Assembly (NCBI GenBank): GCA_025355995.1 | Contig: JANXYQ010000136.1 | Location: forward strand, 1-64,000 | Length of the DNA stretch: 64,000 nt | Reading direction: 5' to 3' | Source: Spirochaetaceae bacterium | GTDB lineage: Bacteria > Spirochaetota > Spirochaetia > Treponematales > Rectinemataceae | Shown: positions 16,167-24,653 of the stretch, one piece after another | How positions within the stretch are numbered: the stretch's first letter is position 1 | How the letters are laid out: each line of letters starts with the position of its first letter | Program-made: the position numbers and the translations under genes | Notes under the pieces: model-generated | What the model was told of the DNA's origin: nothing | Seen by the model: only the letters and a program-made list of their open reading frames with translations | The model's database searches: none

Positions 16167-17378
16167 TCAGCCCAGCTTGCGCAGGGCTTCGCCCATTCGC
16201 TCGAGGGCGGCGGCGAGCTTCTCGTCGGCCGTCGCGAAGGAGATCCGCAGGCAGTCGTCGTCGCCGAAGGCGGAGCCAGGCACGACGGCGACCCTCGCCT
16301 CGTCGAGGAGGAATTCCGCGAGATCGTCCGAGGAGCCTATCGAGCGCCCTTCGAGGCTCGAGCCGAAGTACGAGGAGACGTCCGGGAAGACGTAGAAGGC
16401 GCCCTCCGGCTCCAGCAGCGCCAGGCCCGGCAGGGCGGAGGCGCCGGCCATGACGAGGGACCTCCTGCGGCGGAAGGCCTCCTTCATGCCGCCGATGAGG
16501 GTGGTGCCGGACTCGAGGGCGGCGAAGGCGGCGCGTTGGGCGATGGAGGAGGCGTTGGTGGTCATCTGCCCCTGGAGGTCGATGCAGGCCTTCACGAGGG
16601 CCTCGGGGCCCGCGAGGTAGCCGATGCGCCAGCCCGTCATCGCGTAGGCCTTGGACACGCCGTTGACGAGGACGGTCCGGTCGCGCAGCGAAAGAGTCGA
16701 GGCGAGGCTCGCGTGGGGCCGGCTGGTGTAATCGATGTGCTCGTAGACCTCGTCGCTCACGACCCAGACGCGGGGATGCCTCTCGAGCACTGCGGCGAGC
16801 GCGGCGAGCTCCTCGGCGGAGTATACCGAACCCGTCGGGTTGGAGGGCGAGCAGAGCACGAGGGCCTTGGTGCGCGGCGTGATCGCCGCATCGAGGGCCG
16901 CCGGAAGGAGCTTATAGCCATCGGAGGCGAGGGTCGGCAGGGAGACGGGCACGCCCCCGGCGAGCTTCGCGAGCTCGGTATAGCTCACCCAATGGGGAGC
17001 CGGCACGATGACCTCGTCGCCCGGGTCCACGAGGGCGAGCAGGGCGTTGCAGAGGCAGTGCTTGGCGCCGGCAGAGGCCATGACCCGCGAGGCGGGGTAA
17101 TCCAGGCCGTTCTCGCGCCGGAGCTTCCGGGAGATGGCCTCGCGGAGGTCGTTGTAGCCCGCGACGGGCGTATAGAAATTATTGCCCTCGTCGATGGCGA
17201 GCTTGGCCGCCTCGCGCACGACCTCGGGCGTCGGGAAGTCGGGCTCGCCGACGGTGAGGTCGATTACGTCGATTCCGGATTCCCGGAGCTTGCGCGCCCT
17301 CTGGTTCATCGCGATGGTGCGGGAAGGCGAGAGATTGAGGACGCGGGCGGAAAGCTGTTCCACGGGAGGGGCCTCCAT
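16167..17378 (-). CDS. aspC: Class I aspartate/prephenate aminotransferase
   Basis: 403 residues of fold-type I PLP enzyme. NPTG at 180-183, SDEVYEH with the pyridine-binding Asp209, and the Schiff-base Lys243 in NGVSKAYAMTGWRIGY are intact. Sequence style (LTVGEPDFPTPEVV, CSPSNPTGSVY) matches the AspC subgroup Ib, some of which also aminate prephenate to arogenate. Lying divergently beside aroF-aroB-aroC-pheA-tyrA, it probably supplies the final transamination for Phe/Tyr as well as aspartate. The TyrA and PheA partners point to use of phenylpyruvate or prephenate, but which cannot be decided here. Confidence 0.9.
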   Translation of the reverse strand: MEAPPVEQLSARVLNLSPSRTIAMNQRARKLRESGIDVIDLTVGEPDFPTPEVVREAAKLAIDEGNNFYTPVAGYNDLREAISRKLRRENGLDYPASRVMASAGAKHCLCNALLALVDPGDEVIVPAPHWVSYTELAKLAGGVPVSLPTLASDGYKLLPAALDAAITPRTKALVLCSPSNPTGSVYSAEELAALAAVLERHPRVWVVSDEVYEHIDYTSRPHASLASTLSLRDRTVLVNGVSKAYAMTGWRIGYLAGPEALVKACIDLQGQMTTNASSIAQRAAFAALESGTTLIGGMKEAFRRRRSLVMAGASALPGLALLEPEGAFYVFPDVSSYFGSSLEGRSIGSSDDLAEFLLDEARVAVVPGSAFGDDDCLRISFATADEKLAAALERMGEALRKLG

Positions 17379-17394
17379 CTTGGCGAACCCTTCA

Positions 17395-17424
17395 TTTATA
17401 GGCCAAAATCGACGGTCGAGGCAA
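17395..17424 (-). promoter_or_regulatory. Promoter of the aminotransferase gene
   Basis: Minus strand TTGCCT (17424-17419), 18-base spacer, TATAAA (17400-17395). The start codon at 17378 follows after 16 bases that include GAAGGG as a possible Shine-Dalgarno sequence. Confidence 0.5.
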
Positions 17425-17461
17425 TACGAGGCCTAGCGCCGCCCAATGGGGAGATATCGAT

Positions 17462-18382
17462 ATGAACAACCTGAAGCTGACCGGCAGAAAGCCCGGCGGA
17501 GCGCGTAGCGTGATCGAGGTCGGGGGCGTGCGCATTGGCGAGGAATTCGTCGTGATCGCCGGCCCCTGCTCGGTCGAGACCGAGGAGCAGACCATCAGGA
17601 CGGCGGTGGCCGTCAAGGAGGCGGGGGCCAAGATGCTCCGCGGCGGGGCCTTCAAGCCCCGGACCTCGCCCTACGCCTTCCAGGGCCTCGGCCTCAAGGG
17701 GCTCAAGATCCTCGACAAGGCCAAGCGCGAGACGGGCCTGCCCATCGTGACCGAGGTCGTCGACACGCGCGACGTCTCCTGGGTCGGGGAATACGCCGAC
17801 ATCCTCCAGATAGGCGCGCGCAACATGCAGAATTTCTCCCTCCTGCGCGAGGCGGGCAAGTCGGGCAAGCCCATCCTCCTCAAGCGCGGCATGTACTCCA
17901 CGCTCGAGGAATGGCTGAACTGCGCCGAGTACATCCTCGCCGAGGGCAACGACAGGGTCATCCTCTGCGAGCGCGGCATCCGGACCTTCGAGACCTATAC
18001 GCGCAACACCCTCGACCTGAGCATGGTCCCGGCGGTCCACGCCGAGAGCCACCTGCCGATAATCGTCGATCCCTCGCACGGGACGGGCATCCTCTACATG
18101 ATCGAGCCCATGAGCCTGTCCGCGGTCGCGGCGGGCGCCGACGGCCTGGAGATCGAGGTCCATATCGACCCGAAATCGGCCATGAGCGACAAGGACCAGC
18201 AGCTCACCCCCGAGGCCTTCAAGGCCTTCATGCGGCGCGTCGACCGGTTGCGCGAGTTCATGGCCGAACGCGCCATGGCGGACGCGGACGCGGCCTCGCG
18301 CGGCGATCCGCCTCCCGCCGGCCAGGGCTCGAAGCCGAAAGCCCTGACTCCTCGCGATCCTTTCGCGGACGCGATGGACTGA
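17462..18382 (+). CDS. aroF: 3-deoxy-7-phosphoheptulonate (DAHP) synthase, type I-beta
   Basis: 306 residues. Catalyses condensation of phosphoenolpyruvate and erythrose 4-phosphate, the first shikimate step. [26 protein letters not shown], the metal and PEP-binding region [24 protein letters not shown] and IVDPSHGTG mark the KDO8PS-like I-beta class. Only about 30 residues precede the barrel, so there is no N-terminal ferredoxin-like or fused chorismate mutase regulatory domain. A roughly 35-residue polar tail at the C-terminus is unusual. GGGAG lies 9 bases before ATG 17462. It heads the operon aroF-aroB-aroC-pheA-tyrA. Confidence 0.95.
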   Translation: MNNLKLTGRKPGGARSVIEVGGVRIGEEFVVIAGPCSVETEEQTIRTAVAVKEAGAKMLRGGAFKPRTSPYAFQGLGLKGLKILDKAKRETGLPIVTEVVDTRDVSWVGEYADILQIGARNMQNFSLLREAGKSGKPILLKRGMYSTLEEWLNCAEYILAEGNDRVILCERGIRTFETYTRNTLDLSMVPAVHAESHLPIIVDPSHGTGILYMIEPMSLSAVAAGADGLEIEVHIDPKSAMSDKDQQLTPEAFKAFMRRVDRLREFMAERAMADADAASRGDPPPAGQGSKPKALTPRDPFADAMD

Positions 18383-18395
18383 GGCGAGCGTAAGC

Positions 18396-19451
18396 ATGGA
18401 CATAACGATAATGGGCCTCGGCGGGGCGGTCTCGCGGATATCCTTCGGCCGCCTGGCCGGGATCGCGGAGCTCGTCGACCCGGCCAGGACCGTCCTCGTC
18501 ACCGACCGACTCATACGCCGCATCCACGGCTCCTCCTTCCCGCCCTGCCCCGTCGTCGAGGTCGCGCGGGGCGAGGCGGCGAAGTCCCTGGCCTCCCTCG
18601 AGGCGCTCTACGGAGCCTTCATGGAGAACGGCCTGGCCCGCGACGGCCTCGTCCTCGCCGTCGGGGGCGGCGCCGTCTCCGACCTGGCGGGCTTCGCCGC
18701 CTCGACCTGGCTGCGAGGCGTCGGCTTCGGCTTCGCGCCCACCACCCTCCTCGCGATGGTCGACGCTTCGGTCGGAGGGAAGAACGGCGTCGACTTCCGC
18801 GGGACCAAGAACCTCGTCGGGACCTTCTCTCAGCCCGGCTTCGTGAGGATCGACGTCGAGCTCCTCTCGACCCTGCCCGACCTGGAATTCGCCTCCGGCA
18901 TGGGCGAGGTCGTCAAGCACGCGGTCATCGCGGGCGGCGCCTACTATGAGCTCGTCGAATCGGCCGCGGCCGGCGCCAAGGGCGCGGATACCCTCGAGCG
19001 GCTCGTCGCCGGCTCGGTCGAGATCAAGGCCGGGGTCGTAGGGCGCGACGAGCGCGAGTCCGGCGAGAGGCGGAAGCTCAACCTGGGCCACACGGTCGGC
19101 CACGCGATCGAGTCGGCGACCGGCCTACCCCACGGCCATTGCGTGGGCTCCGGGCTCGCGACCGCCTGCCGCCTCGCCCTGCGCCGCGGGACCCTCGGCG
19201 CCGCCGATTGCGATCGCATAACGCGCCTCATCGAACGCTGCGGCCTGCCCACCTCGATCGCCGCGGCGGCGGCGCTCGCGGGAAAGGCGGACGGCGCCGG
19301 ATTCAGGGCCCTCCTGGGGGCCTCCCTCCCCGCCGACAAGAAGCGCCTGGGCTCCGACCTGCTCATGGCCCTGCCCTCCGCGATCGGCTCGGTCGCCATA
19401 GAAGCGGTGCCCCTGTCCGATCTCCAGTCTTTCGTCATGGAGGCTCCATGA
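18396..19451 (+). CDS. aroB: 3-dehydroquinate synthase
   Basis: 351 residues. Converts DAHP to 3-dehydroquinate using NAD+ and a divalent metal. Visible motifs: VGGGAVSDLAGFAASTWLRGV (NAD-binding glycines), TTLLAMVDASVGGKNGVDF, GMGEVVKHAVIAG with a metal ligand Glu, RRKLNLGHTVGHAIE and HGHCVGSGL for zinc. Length is typical. It begins 13 bases after aroF, and its stop overlaps the aroC start (ATGA 19448-19451). No dehydroquinase (aroD/aroQ) is present in the window. Confidence 0.96.
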   Translation: MDITIMGLGGAVSRISFGRLAGIAELVDPARTVLVTDRLIRRIHGSSFPPCPVVEVARGEAAKSLASLEALYGAFMENGLARDGLVLAVGGGAVSDLAGFAASTWLRGVGFGFAPTTLLAMVDASVGGKNGVDFRGTKNLVGTFSQPGFVRIDVELLSTLPDLEFASGMGEVVKHAVIAGGAYYELVESAAAGAKGADTLERLVAGSVEIKAGVVGRDERESGERRKLNLGHTVGHAIESATGLPHGHCVGSGLATACRLALRRGTLGAADCDRITRLIERCGLPTSIAAAAALAGKADGAGFRALLGASLPADKKRLGSDLLMALPSAIGSVAIEAVPLSDLQSFVMEAP

Positions 19452-20464
19452 ACCGCTTCGGAAGAGTTTTCAGGGTCGAGATCTTCGGCGAGTCGCACGG
19501 GCCGGCCGTCGGCGTCGTCGTCGACGGCTGCCCGGCGGGCACGCCCCTGTCGCTCGAGGACATAGGGCGCGACCTCGCCAGGCGCCGTCCGGGCGCGGCG
19601 GGCACCACCGAACGCGCGGAGGCCGACGATCCCGAGATCCTCTCTGGGCTCTTCGAGGGCCGCGCTACCGGATCTCCCATCTGCGTGGTCATGCGGAACG
19701 CCGACACCCGCTCGGCCGATTACGAGGCCTTCAAGCGCGTCCCCCGCCCGGGCCACGCCGACTTCACCTCGCGCTACAAGTACGGCGGCTTCTCCGATCC
19801 CCGGGGCTCGGGCCACTTCTCAGGCCGGGTCACCGCCGGCCTCGTCGCCGCCGGCGCCATCGCCAAGCTCGTGATCCCGGGCACGGCCTTCAGCGCCCGC
19901 GTCATCGAGGCGGGAGGCAGACGCGTCTCCGACGCCGCCGAGGCTTCGGCCGCCGCGGCGGAGGCCAAGGAGGCGGGCGATTCGATCGGCGGCCTCGTCG
20001 AGATACGCGTGGCGGGGCTCCCGCCGGGTCTCGGGGAGCCCTTCTTCGACGCTGCCGAGTCCCTCATCGCCCACGCCCTCTTCGCGGTGCCGGCCGTCCG
20101 CGGCGTGGAGTTCGGCGACGGCTTCGCCGCCGCCCGCATGCGCGGCAGCGAGCACAACGATCCCTTCGTCTCGCGATCTGGGAAGACCTCGAAGAACGGT
20201 TCCGGCGGCGTCAACGGGGGCATCACCAACGGCAACGAGCTCGTCGTCCGCGCGGCGGTCAAGCCAGCGTCCACCATCTCGGCGCCGCAGCGCACCCTCG
20301 ATTTCGAGTCGGGCGAGGAGACCGTCCTCGCCCCGGGCGGGCGGCACGACGCCTGCATCGCCCTGCGCGCGGCCGTCGTCCTCGAGGCGGCCTGCGCCGT
20401 CGCCCTCGCCGACCTTTACCTGACGTCGCGCGCCACGGCCGCGAAAACCACGGAGGCATCATGA
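19448..20464 (+). CDS. aroC: Chorismate synthase
   Basis: 338 residues. Converts EPSP to chorismate with reduced FMN. Starts MNRFGRVFRVEIFGESHGPAVGVVVDG (conserved first signature), continues RRPGAAGTTERAEADDPEILSG and RPGHADFTSRYKYGGFSDPRGSGHFSGRVTAG (second signature in its divergent SGHFSGR form), and ends with GGVNGGITNGNELVVRAAVKP. Slightly shorter than the E. coli enzyme. Joined to aroB and pheA by ATGA overlaps, indicating coupled translation through the middle of the operon. Confidence 0.96.
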   Translation: MNRFGRVFRVEIFGESHGPAVGVVVDGCPAGTPLSLEDIGRDLARRRPGAAGTTERAEADDPEILSGLFEGRATGSPICVVMRNADTRSADYEAFKRVPRPGHADFTSRYKYGGFSDPRGSGHFSGRVTAGLVAAGAIAKLVIPGTAFSARVIEAGGRRVSDAAEASAAAAEAKEAGDSIGGLVEIRVAGLPPGLGEPFFDAAESLIAHALFAVPAVRGVEFGDGFAAARMRGSEHNDPFVSRSGKTSKNGSGGVNGGITNGNELVVRAAVKPASTISAPQRTLDFESGEETVLAPGGRHDACIALRAAVVLEAACAVALADLYLTSRATAAKTTEAS

Positions 20465-21513
20465 CGCTCAAGGACCTACGGGAAGACATCGACAGGATCG
20501 ACGCGAGGATGCTCTCGCTCCTGGACGAGAGGATGGAGAAGGCCCTGCTCGCGCGCGCCTTCAAGCCGGGCGTGGCGGACGCCGCGCGCGAGGAGGCGGT
20601 GCTCGATCGCATAACGCGCTCGTCCCGCTGCCTCGCGGGGCCCGATTTCACCGGCGAGCTCTGGAAGCGGATAATCGCCGAGGCGCGCGCCATCCAGTCG
20701 CGGAAGCCCAAGACGGTGGGCTTCCAGGGGGAGCACGGCGCCAACAGCGAGGTGGCTGCCCGGGCCTGGGACGCGTCCGCCGCGGCCATGCCCTGCCGCG
20801 AATTCTCCGACGTCTTCGACGCGGTGCGCGACGGCCTCTTCGACTACGGCATAGTGCCCGTCGAGAACAGCCTCGGCGGCATCGTCGGGCCCGTCAACTC
20901 GATCCTGATCAACACCGACCTGAAGATCGTCGCCGCGATGGACATGCCGATCTCGCATTGCCTCCTCGCGGTCCCCGGGGCCGACCATCGGGAGATACGA
21001 TCGGCCTACTCCCATTCCCAGGCCCTCGCTCAGTGCCGCAACTTCCTCGCGCGCAACAAGCTCGAGGCCAGGCCCTATTACGACACCGCCGGCGCGGCCC
21101 GCATGATCGCGCAGGAGAGGCCCAAGGACACCGCCGCGATCGCCAACCGCTTCGCGGCCGAGATCTACGACCTCGAGATCATAAAGGACGAGATCCAGGA
21201 CTCCGAGAACAACCGCACGCGCTTCCTCATCATCGCGAAGGAGGGCGGGAGCCAGGACGGCAACAAGTGCTCCGCGGTCTTCTCCACGGAGGACAAGGCC
21301 GGCGCGCTCTTCAAGACCCTCGAGATCTTCGCCTCCGCGGGCATCAACCTCACGCGCATCGAGTCGGTGCCGAACAAGCCGGGCGACTACGCCATCTTCC
21401 TCGATTTCGACGGGTCGATCGCGGACCCCGGCGTCTCCGCGGCGGTCGAGGGGGCGAGCGGGGTGGCCAGGAACTTCCGCGTCCTCGGCTGCTACAACGA
21501 AAGGAAGCTCTAA
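20461..21513 (+). CDS. pheA: Bifunctional chorismate mutase / prephenate dehydratase
   Basis: 350 residues. An AroQ-type chorismate mutase helix bundle (about 1-80, LKDLREDIDRIDARMLSLLDERM) precedes the dehydratase domain (about 85-265, from VGFQGEHGANSEVAA, with VPVENSLGGIVGPV and the catalytic NNRTRFLII). A C-terminal ACT domain follows (about 280-350). The usual ACT phenylalanine motif ESRP reads ESVP here, which could change feedback inhibition. It makes phenylpyruvate from chorismate. Overlaps aroC by ATGA; tyrA follows after two bases. Confidence 0.95.
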   Translation: MTLKDLREDIDRIDARMLSLLDERMEKALLARAFKPGVADAAREEAVLDRITRSSRCLAGPDFTGELWKRIIAEARAIQSRKPKTVGFQGEHGANSEVAARAWDASAAAMPCREFSDVFDAVRDGLFDYGIVPVENSLGGIVGPVNSILINTDLKIVAAMDMPISHCLLAVPGADHREIRSAYSHSQALAQCRNFLARNKLEARPYYDTAGAARMIAQERPKDTAAIANRFAAEIYDLEIIKDEIQDSENNRTRFLIIAKEGGSQDGNKCSAVFSTEDKAGALFKTLEIFASAGINLTRIESVPNKPGDYAIFLDFDGSIADPGVSAAVEGASGVARNFRVLGCYNERKL

Positions 21514-21515
21514 CC

Positions 21516-22292
21516 ATGCGAATATTAGTAATCGGCACCGGGCGCATGGGCGCGTGGCTCACCGAGGAGCTCTGCTTCGACCACGAGGTCTGCGTCCACG
21601 ACTCCGACCTCGCGCGGATGAAGTACTTCATCAAGGTCAGGCGGATCCAGAGCCTCGAGGAAGCGAAGGATTTCGACCCCGAGCTGGTCATCAATTGCGT
21701 GTCCCTCGGCGACACGGTCGAGGTATTCAAGCGGGTCCTCCCCTACCTCGGGCCCGACTGCATCCTCTCGGACATCGCCTCGGTCAAGACTGGCCTCGCC
21801 GAGTTCTACCGCGAGTCCGGCAGGCCCTTCGCCTCGAGCCACCCGATGTTCGGCCCCACCTTCGCCAACATCCGCGACCTAAGCGACGAGAGCGCCGCGA
21901 TCATCTCGGAATCGGACCCCAAGGGCAAGGAGTTCTTCAGGGCCCTCTACGCGAGACTCGGCATCCGCCTCTTCGAATTCGACTTCGAGGGCCACGACAA
22001 GATGGTCGCCTATTCCCTCGCGACCCCATTCGCCTCTACGATGGTCTTCGCCTCAGTGATGAAGCGGCAGGACACTCCCGGCACCAACTTCAAGCGGCAC
22101 ATGATCATCGCGAAGGGCCTCCTCTCCGAGGACGACAGGCTCCTCTCGGAGATCATGTTCAATCCCTACACGATACGCCAGCTCGAGCTCATCAACTCGA
22201 AGCTCTCCTACCTCACGCACATCATCAAGCAGCGCGACTACGAGGAGATGAGGAAGTTCCTGAAGGGCCTGCGCGAGAACATCGAGGACTAG
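21516..22292 (+). CDS. tyrA: Prephenate/arogenate dehydrogenase
   Basis: 258 residues. N-terminal Rossmann motif VIGTGRMGAWL, the DIASVKTG segment, and SSHPMFGPTF with the catalytic His are present, followed by an all-helical dimerisation domain. The C-terminus stops without an ACT domain, so Tyr feedback through that route is absent. It oxidises prephenate (or arogenate) toward tyrosine. AAGGAAG upstream provides a ribosome-binding site 2-9 bases into the pheA end. Last gene of the aro operon; only 10 bases separate it from the convergent low-GC gene. Confidence 0.92.
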   Translation: MRILVIGTGRMGAWLTEELCFDHEVCVHDSDLARMKYFIKVRRIQSLEEAKDFDPELVINCVSLGDTVEVFKRVLPYLGPDCILSDIASVKTGLAEFYRESGRPFASSHPMFGPTFANIRDLSDESAAIISESDPKGKEFFRALYARLGIRLFEFDFEGHDKMVAYSLATPFASTMVFASVMKRQDTPGTNFKRHMIIAKGLLSEDDRLLSEIMFNPYTIRQLELINSKLSYLTHIIKQRDYEEMRKFLKGLRENIED

Positions 22293-22302
22293 GCGACGGC
22301 GA

Positions 22303-22731
22303 TCACGAGGATGCCGCTTCCTGTCTGGGCCAGCGAAGGGACATTACGAAGATGAAGACTACCAATCCCAACTCTAGCAGGCCGAATAGATAATAATACG
22401 CCCATGTCTCCCCTACCAGGTTCGCGATGTTAACGAGGAAATAGATAGCGCTAGCCGCCAAATTGACGATGCGGTTTATTTTCGCGATCGCTAAAACAGA
22501 GACCGGTATCATTAGGCTCGGGATGGCCATTAACAAGCCAGCCAGGAATAGACTAGCCTGCGAAACATAGAAGGGTCCCATTTCGCCGTTCATCATGCTG
22601 CTGATGTGGCCAGGCCTAAAATTCGCAAACCAATCGCAATATAGATACAGGCACATCAGAGCGATCCAAGCCGACATGATGATCAGCTTGATGTCGACTT
22701 TGCGCTCAACCAGTGAAATCTTTTCGTTCAT
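22303..22731 (-). CDS. Small integral membrane protein (DUF6326-like)
   Basis: 142 residues with four hydrophobic segments (IIMSAWIALMCLYLYCDW, SLFLAGLLMAIPSLMI, VNLAASAIYFLVNIANLV, YYLFGLLELGLVVFIFVM) and GHISSMMNGEMGPFYVSQ between the first two, the pattern of DUF6326. Function unknown. Base composition is clearly poorer in GC than its neighbours and it uses AT-ending codons, suggesting horizontal acquisition. It lies downstream of a Crp-family regulator on the same strand, a natural candidate for its control, and an upstream small frame overlaps its start (ATGA). Confidence 0.8.
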   Translation of the reverse strand: MNEKISLVERKVDIKLIIMSAWIALMCLYLYCDWFANFRPGHISSMMNGEMGPFYVSQASLFLAGLLMAIPSLMIPVSVLAIAKINRIVNLAASAIYFLVNIANLVGETWAYYYLFGLLELGLVVFIFVMSLRWPRQEAASS

Positions 22732-22953
22732 TCGATGCTCCTCGGGATGGAATTTGGATGCAAAGACGGAGGCGACATCGTAGCGCCTTCATAAAAACGA
22801 AAGCCTACGTTCAGGTGCGGCTCACAAGGCTGATAATCGGGCCAGTCCCTATCCTTCTGCTCGAACCCCTCAGGGAGGTTAGTATTTATCGGCCAGTAAT
22901 TTGCAAGGAATGAAAATGAATCCCGCCGACCTTCGGTAATACGACGCAATCAT
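22728..22953 (-). pseudogene. Doubtful small gene, possibly frameshifted near its start
   Basis: A 73-residue frame (TTG 22949 to TGA 22728) contains a natural-looking sequence (LANYWPINTNLPEGFEQ, then PHLNVGFRFYEGA) and its stop overlaps the DUF6326 start as ATGA. The best start signals belong to a different frame: ATG 22953 has GGAGG 6 bases upstream and reads MIASYYRRSAGFIFIP before stopping at 22879. A one-base shift in the T-rich stretch near 22910 would join the two into one protein of about 75 residues. Either a real TTG-started gene or a decayed one. No family recognised. Confidence 0.35.
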
Positions 22954-23020
22954 AGCATTCCTCCACATCATGACCTGTGGAGAGAATACTTTGATATGAC
23001 TGGGATGTAATTGATCTAGG

Positions 23021-23623
23021 TTAAGAACGATCGGCTATTGGCGCGTTCCGAGCCGGATTAAAGAGCCGCTTGCGTATCCGGCTCAAGGATTCAGGTTTAA
23101 CTCCCAGATAGCTGGCTATCTGATACTGGGGAATCCTCTGGAGCAAATCGGGCCGCCTCTCCATCAGATCCCTATAGCGTTCCTCCGGAGTCGAGGTCCG
23201 ATAGCGGGCAAGGTTCTCCTGGAGCTTTTCCGCCATGATCTCGGACATGGCGAGGCACACCGCCTTGAGCTGGGGGAATTCCGCGAGCGCTCTCGCCTCC
23301 TGTTCGGGGCTGCTCACAACCGCCACGGTATCCTCCAGGCATTCCAGGAAATGCGAGGAGGGGACATCCTTTCCCAAGCCGATGGGGAGCACGGATTCTT
23401 CCTCGATGAAGAATTCTATCGTCTTGTCCTCTCCGTTCTTCAGGATATAGCTGCGGATGCAGCCCTTCAAAATGAAGTAGCCCTTCGTCGCCAGATCCCC
23501 CTCCCGCAACAGCACGGCGCCCTTCGGGTAGGTTCGCACGAACGAGCTCCGGGTCAGGACATCCGCAAGCTCGTCGGTTATGGGCATATAACGCGACAGA
23601 TAGGATATTAAATCGCTGTTCAC
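23021..23623 (-). CDS. Crp/Fnr-family transcriptional regulator (cNMP-binding domain plus variable C-terminus)
   Basis: 200 residues from GTG 23623, chosen because GAGGGGGGG lies just upstream; the frame stays open for 60 more codons that look non-coding. Residues about 20-125 form the beta-roll (FVRTYPKGAVLLREGDLATKGYFILKGCIRSYIL, then EDKTIEFFIEEESVLP). The C-terminal part PEERYRDLMERRPDLLQRIPQYQIASYLGVKPESLSRIRKRL is the helix-turn-helix, with YQIASYLGVKPESLSRIR as recognition motif. The layout is the one common in Bacteroidetes/Firmicutes single-input regulators. GC content is lower than in the flanking genes. It probably controls the adjacent low-GC genes. Confidence 0.85.
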   Translation of the reverse strand: MNSDLISYLSRYMPITDELADVLTRSSFVRTYPKGAVLLREGDLATKGYFILKGCIRSYILKNGEDKTIEFFIEEESVLPIGLGKDVPSSHFLECLEDTVAVVSSPEQEARALAEFPQLKAVCLAMSEIMAEKLQENLARYRTSTPEERYRDLMERRPDLLQRIPQYQIASYLGVKPESLSRIRKRLFNPARNAPIADRS

Positions 23624-23832
23624 GCGGGTACCCCCCCTCGAAACGATTGGCTTGAGCGCGAACCGCGATCGTCCTCGCCAGGAGCCGCGCCGACGGACAG
23701 AGAGCATTATAAGCTCGAAGCGAGGAGCTAGAGCCGATATTTTTTCGGTATTACGGAGTAAGAAATATTGAATTGGACGATGGAATCCCCTATCCGTAGC
23801 CATACCTCCGCTTTAACGCTAAGGAGCTCAAT

Positions 23833-24645
23833 ATGCAGAAAGAATCCTGGAAATACCTTTTGCTGACAATCGCCGCGTTGATCATCGCGGCTTGCCAGAC
23901 CGCGAAACCCCTCCCCGACCCTCTTGCGGGGAATGCCTCGATCATCCCCGTCGAGGACCTTCCGGCGTCGCAGGACAAGATCAGCATCGAGGCGCGGCGC
24001 AAGGGATTCTCGCCGACGAGCGTCAGCGTCAAGAACAGCCTCGACCTCCTCCTCTCCTTCGGGAAGAGGGATTTCGTGAAGTCCTGGACGGTGGCCGTCA
24101 TCAGCCCCACGGCGAGCCTCAAGCGCGAATTCAAGGGTACCTCCGCGTCGATGCCCGAGTACGTTATATGGGACGGCAAGTACCAATCCGGAAAGCCGGC
24201 CGCAGAGGGCAATTACTACGCCCTGCTCTCGGTGGATTACGGCGACGCCTTCAATCCGGTATCGGCCAAGAGCCCGGCCTTCGCGATTGTGACCATCGCG
24301 CCGAAGGGCAGCCTCTCCATCGACATCCTCGTCATCAAGACCGATCGAGGCTATCGCATCCGCATCGCCAGCATCGTATTCAAGGCCTTCACCGCGGATT
24401 TCGTCAACGTCCTCCCCGACCGCGCCAAGAGGAACCAGGCAACCCTGGGCCTGCTCGCGAAGAAGCTCGCTAAGTTCCCGGACTACGGCATAGCTATAGT
24501 CGGGCACGCTGTCATGATCAACTGGGACGATGCCGCGGCCGGCAAGGCCGAGCAGGAATCGATTCTCCTTCCCCTCTCCAGGGAGCAAGCGGTCGCGATA
24601 AAGGCCGCCCTCGGTCATATCGAAAAATACGCCGGCAGGATATAA
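23833..24645 (+). CDS. Lipoprotein with FlgD-like repeat and truncated OmpA-like domain
   Basis: 270 residues. Lipobox LIIAAC with acylated Cys21. Residues about 60-150 carry a FlgD-type immunoglobulin-like unit (LKREFKG...EYVIWDGKYQSGKPAAEGNYYALLSVDYGDA). From about 190 an OmpA-like domain begins (FVNVLPDRAKRNQATLGLLAKKLAKFPDYGIAIVGHA), but the protein stops at EKYAGRI, before the G-x-x-x-x-R-L/GYG and NRRVEF parts that complete the peptidoglycan-binding fold. Similar full-length proteins are common in spirochaetes. AAGGAG six bases before ATG 23833 supports the start. The stop codon overlaps the -10 box of the next gene. Confidence 0.8.
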   Translation: MQKESWKYLLLTIAALIIAACQTAKPLPDPLAGNASIIPVEDLPASQDKISIEARRKGFSPTSVSVKNSLDLLLSFGKRDFVKSWTVAVISPTASLKREFKGTSASMPEYVIWDGKYQSGKPAAEGNYYALLSVDYGDAFNPVSAKSPAFAIVTIAPKGSLSIDILVIKTDRGYRIRIASIVFKAFTADFVNVLPDRAKRNQATLGLLAKKLAKFPDYGIAIVGHAVMINWDDAAAGKAEQESILLPLSREQAVAIKAALGHIEKYAGRI

Positions 24646-24646
24646 T
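24641..24646 (+). promoter_or_regulatory. Consensus -10 box of the PAP2-like gene (leaderless)
   Basis: A perfect TATAAT that includes the stop codon of the preceding lipoprotein gene and is followed by seven bases and then ATG 24654. There is no Shine-Dalgarno sequence in between and no convincing -35. Confidence 0.45.
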
Positions 24647-24653
24647 CCCGGGC

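Noticed and set aside
23624-23803. 60-residue N-terminal extension of the Crp-type regulator
   Set aside because: The segment has no similarity to a regulatory domain, lies in the divergent promoter region, and GTG 23623 has a much better ribosome-binding site.
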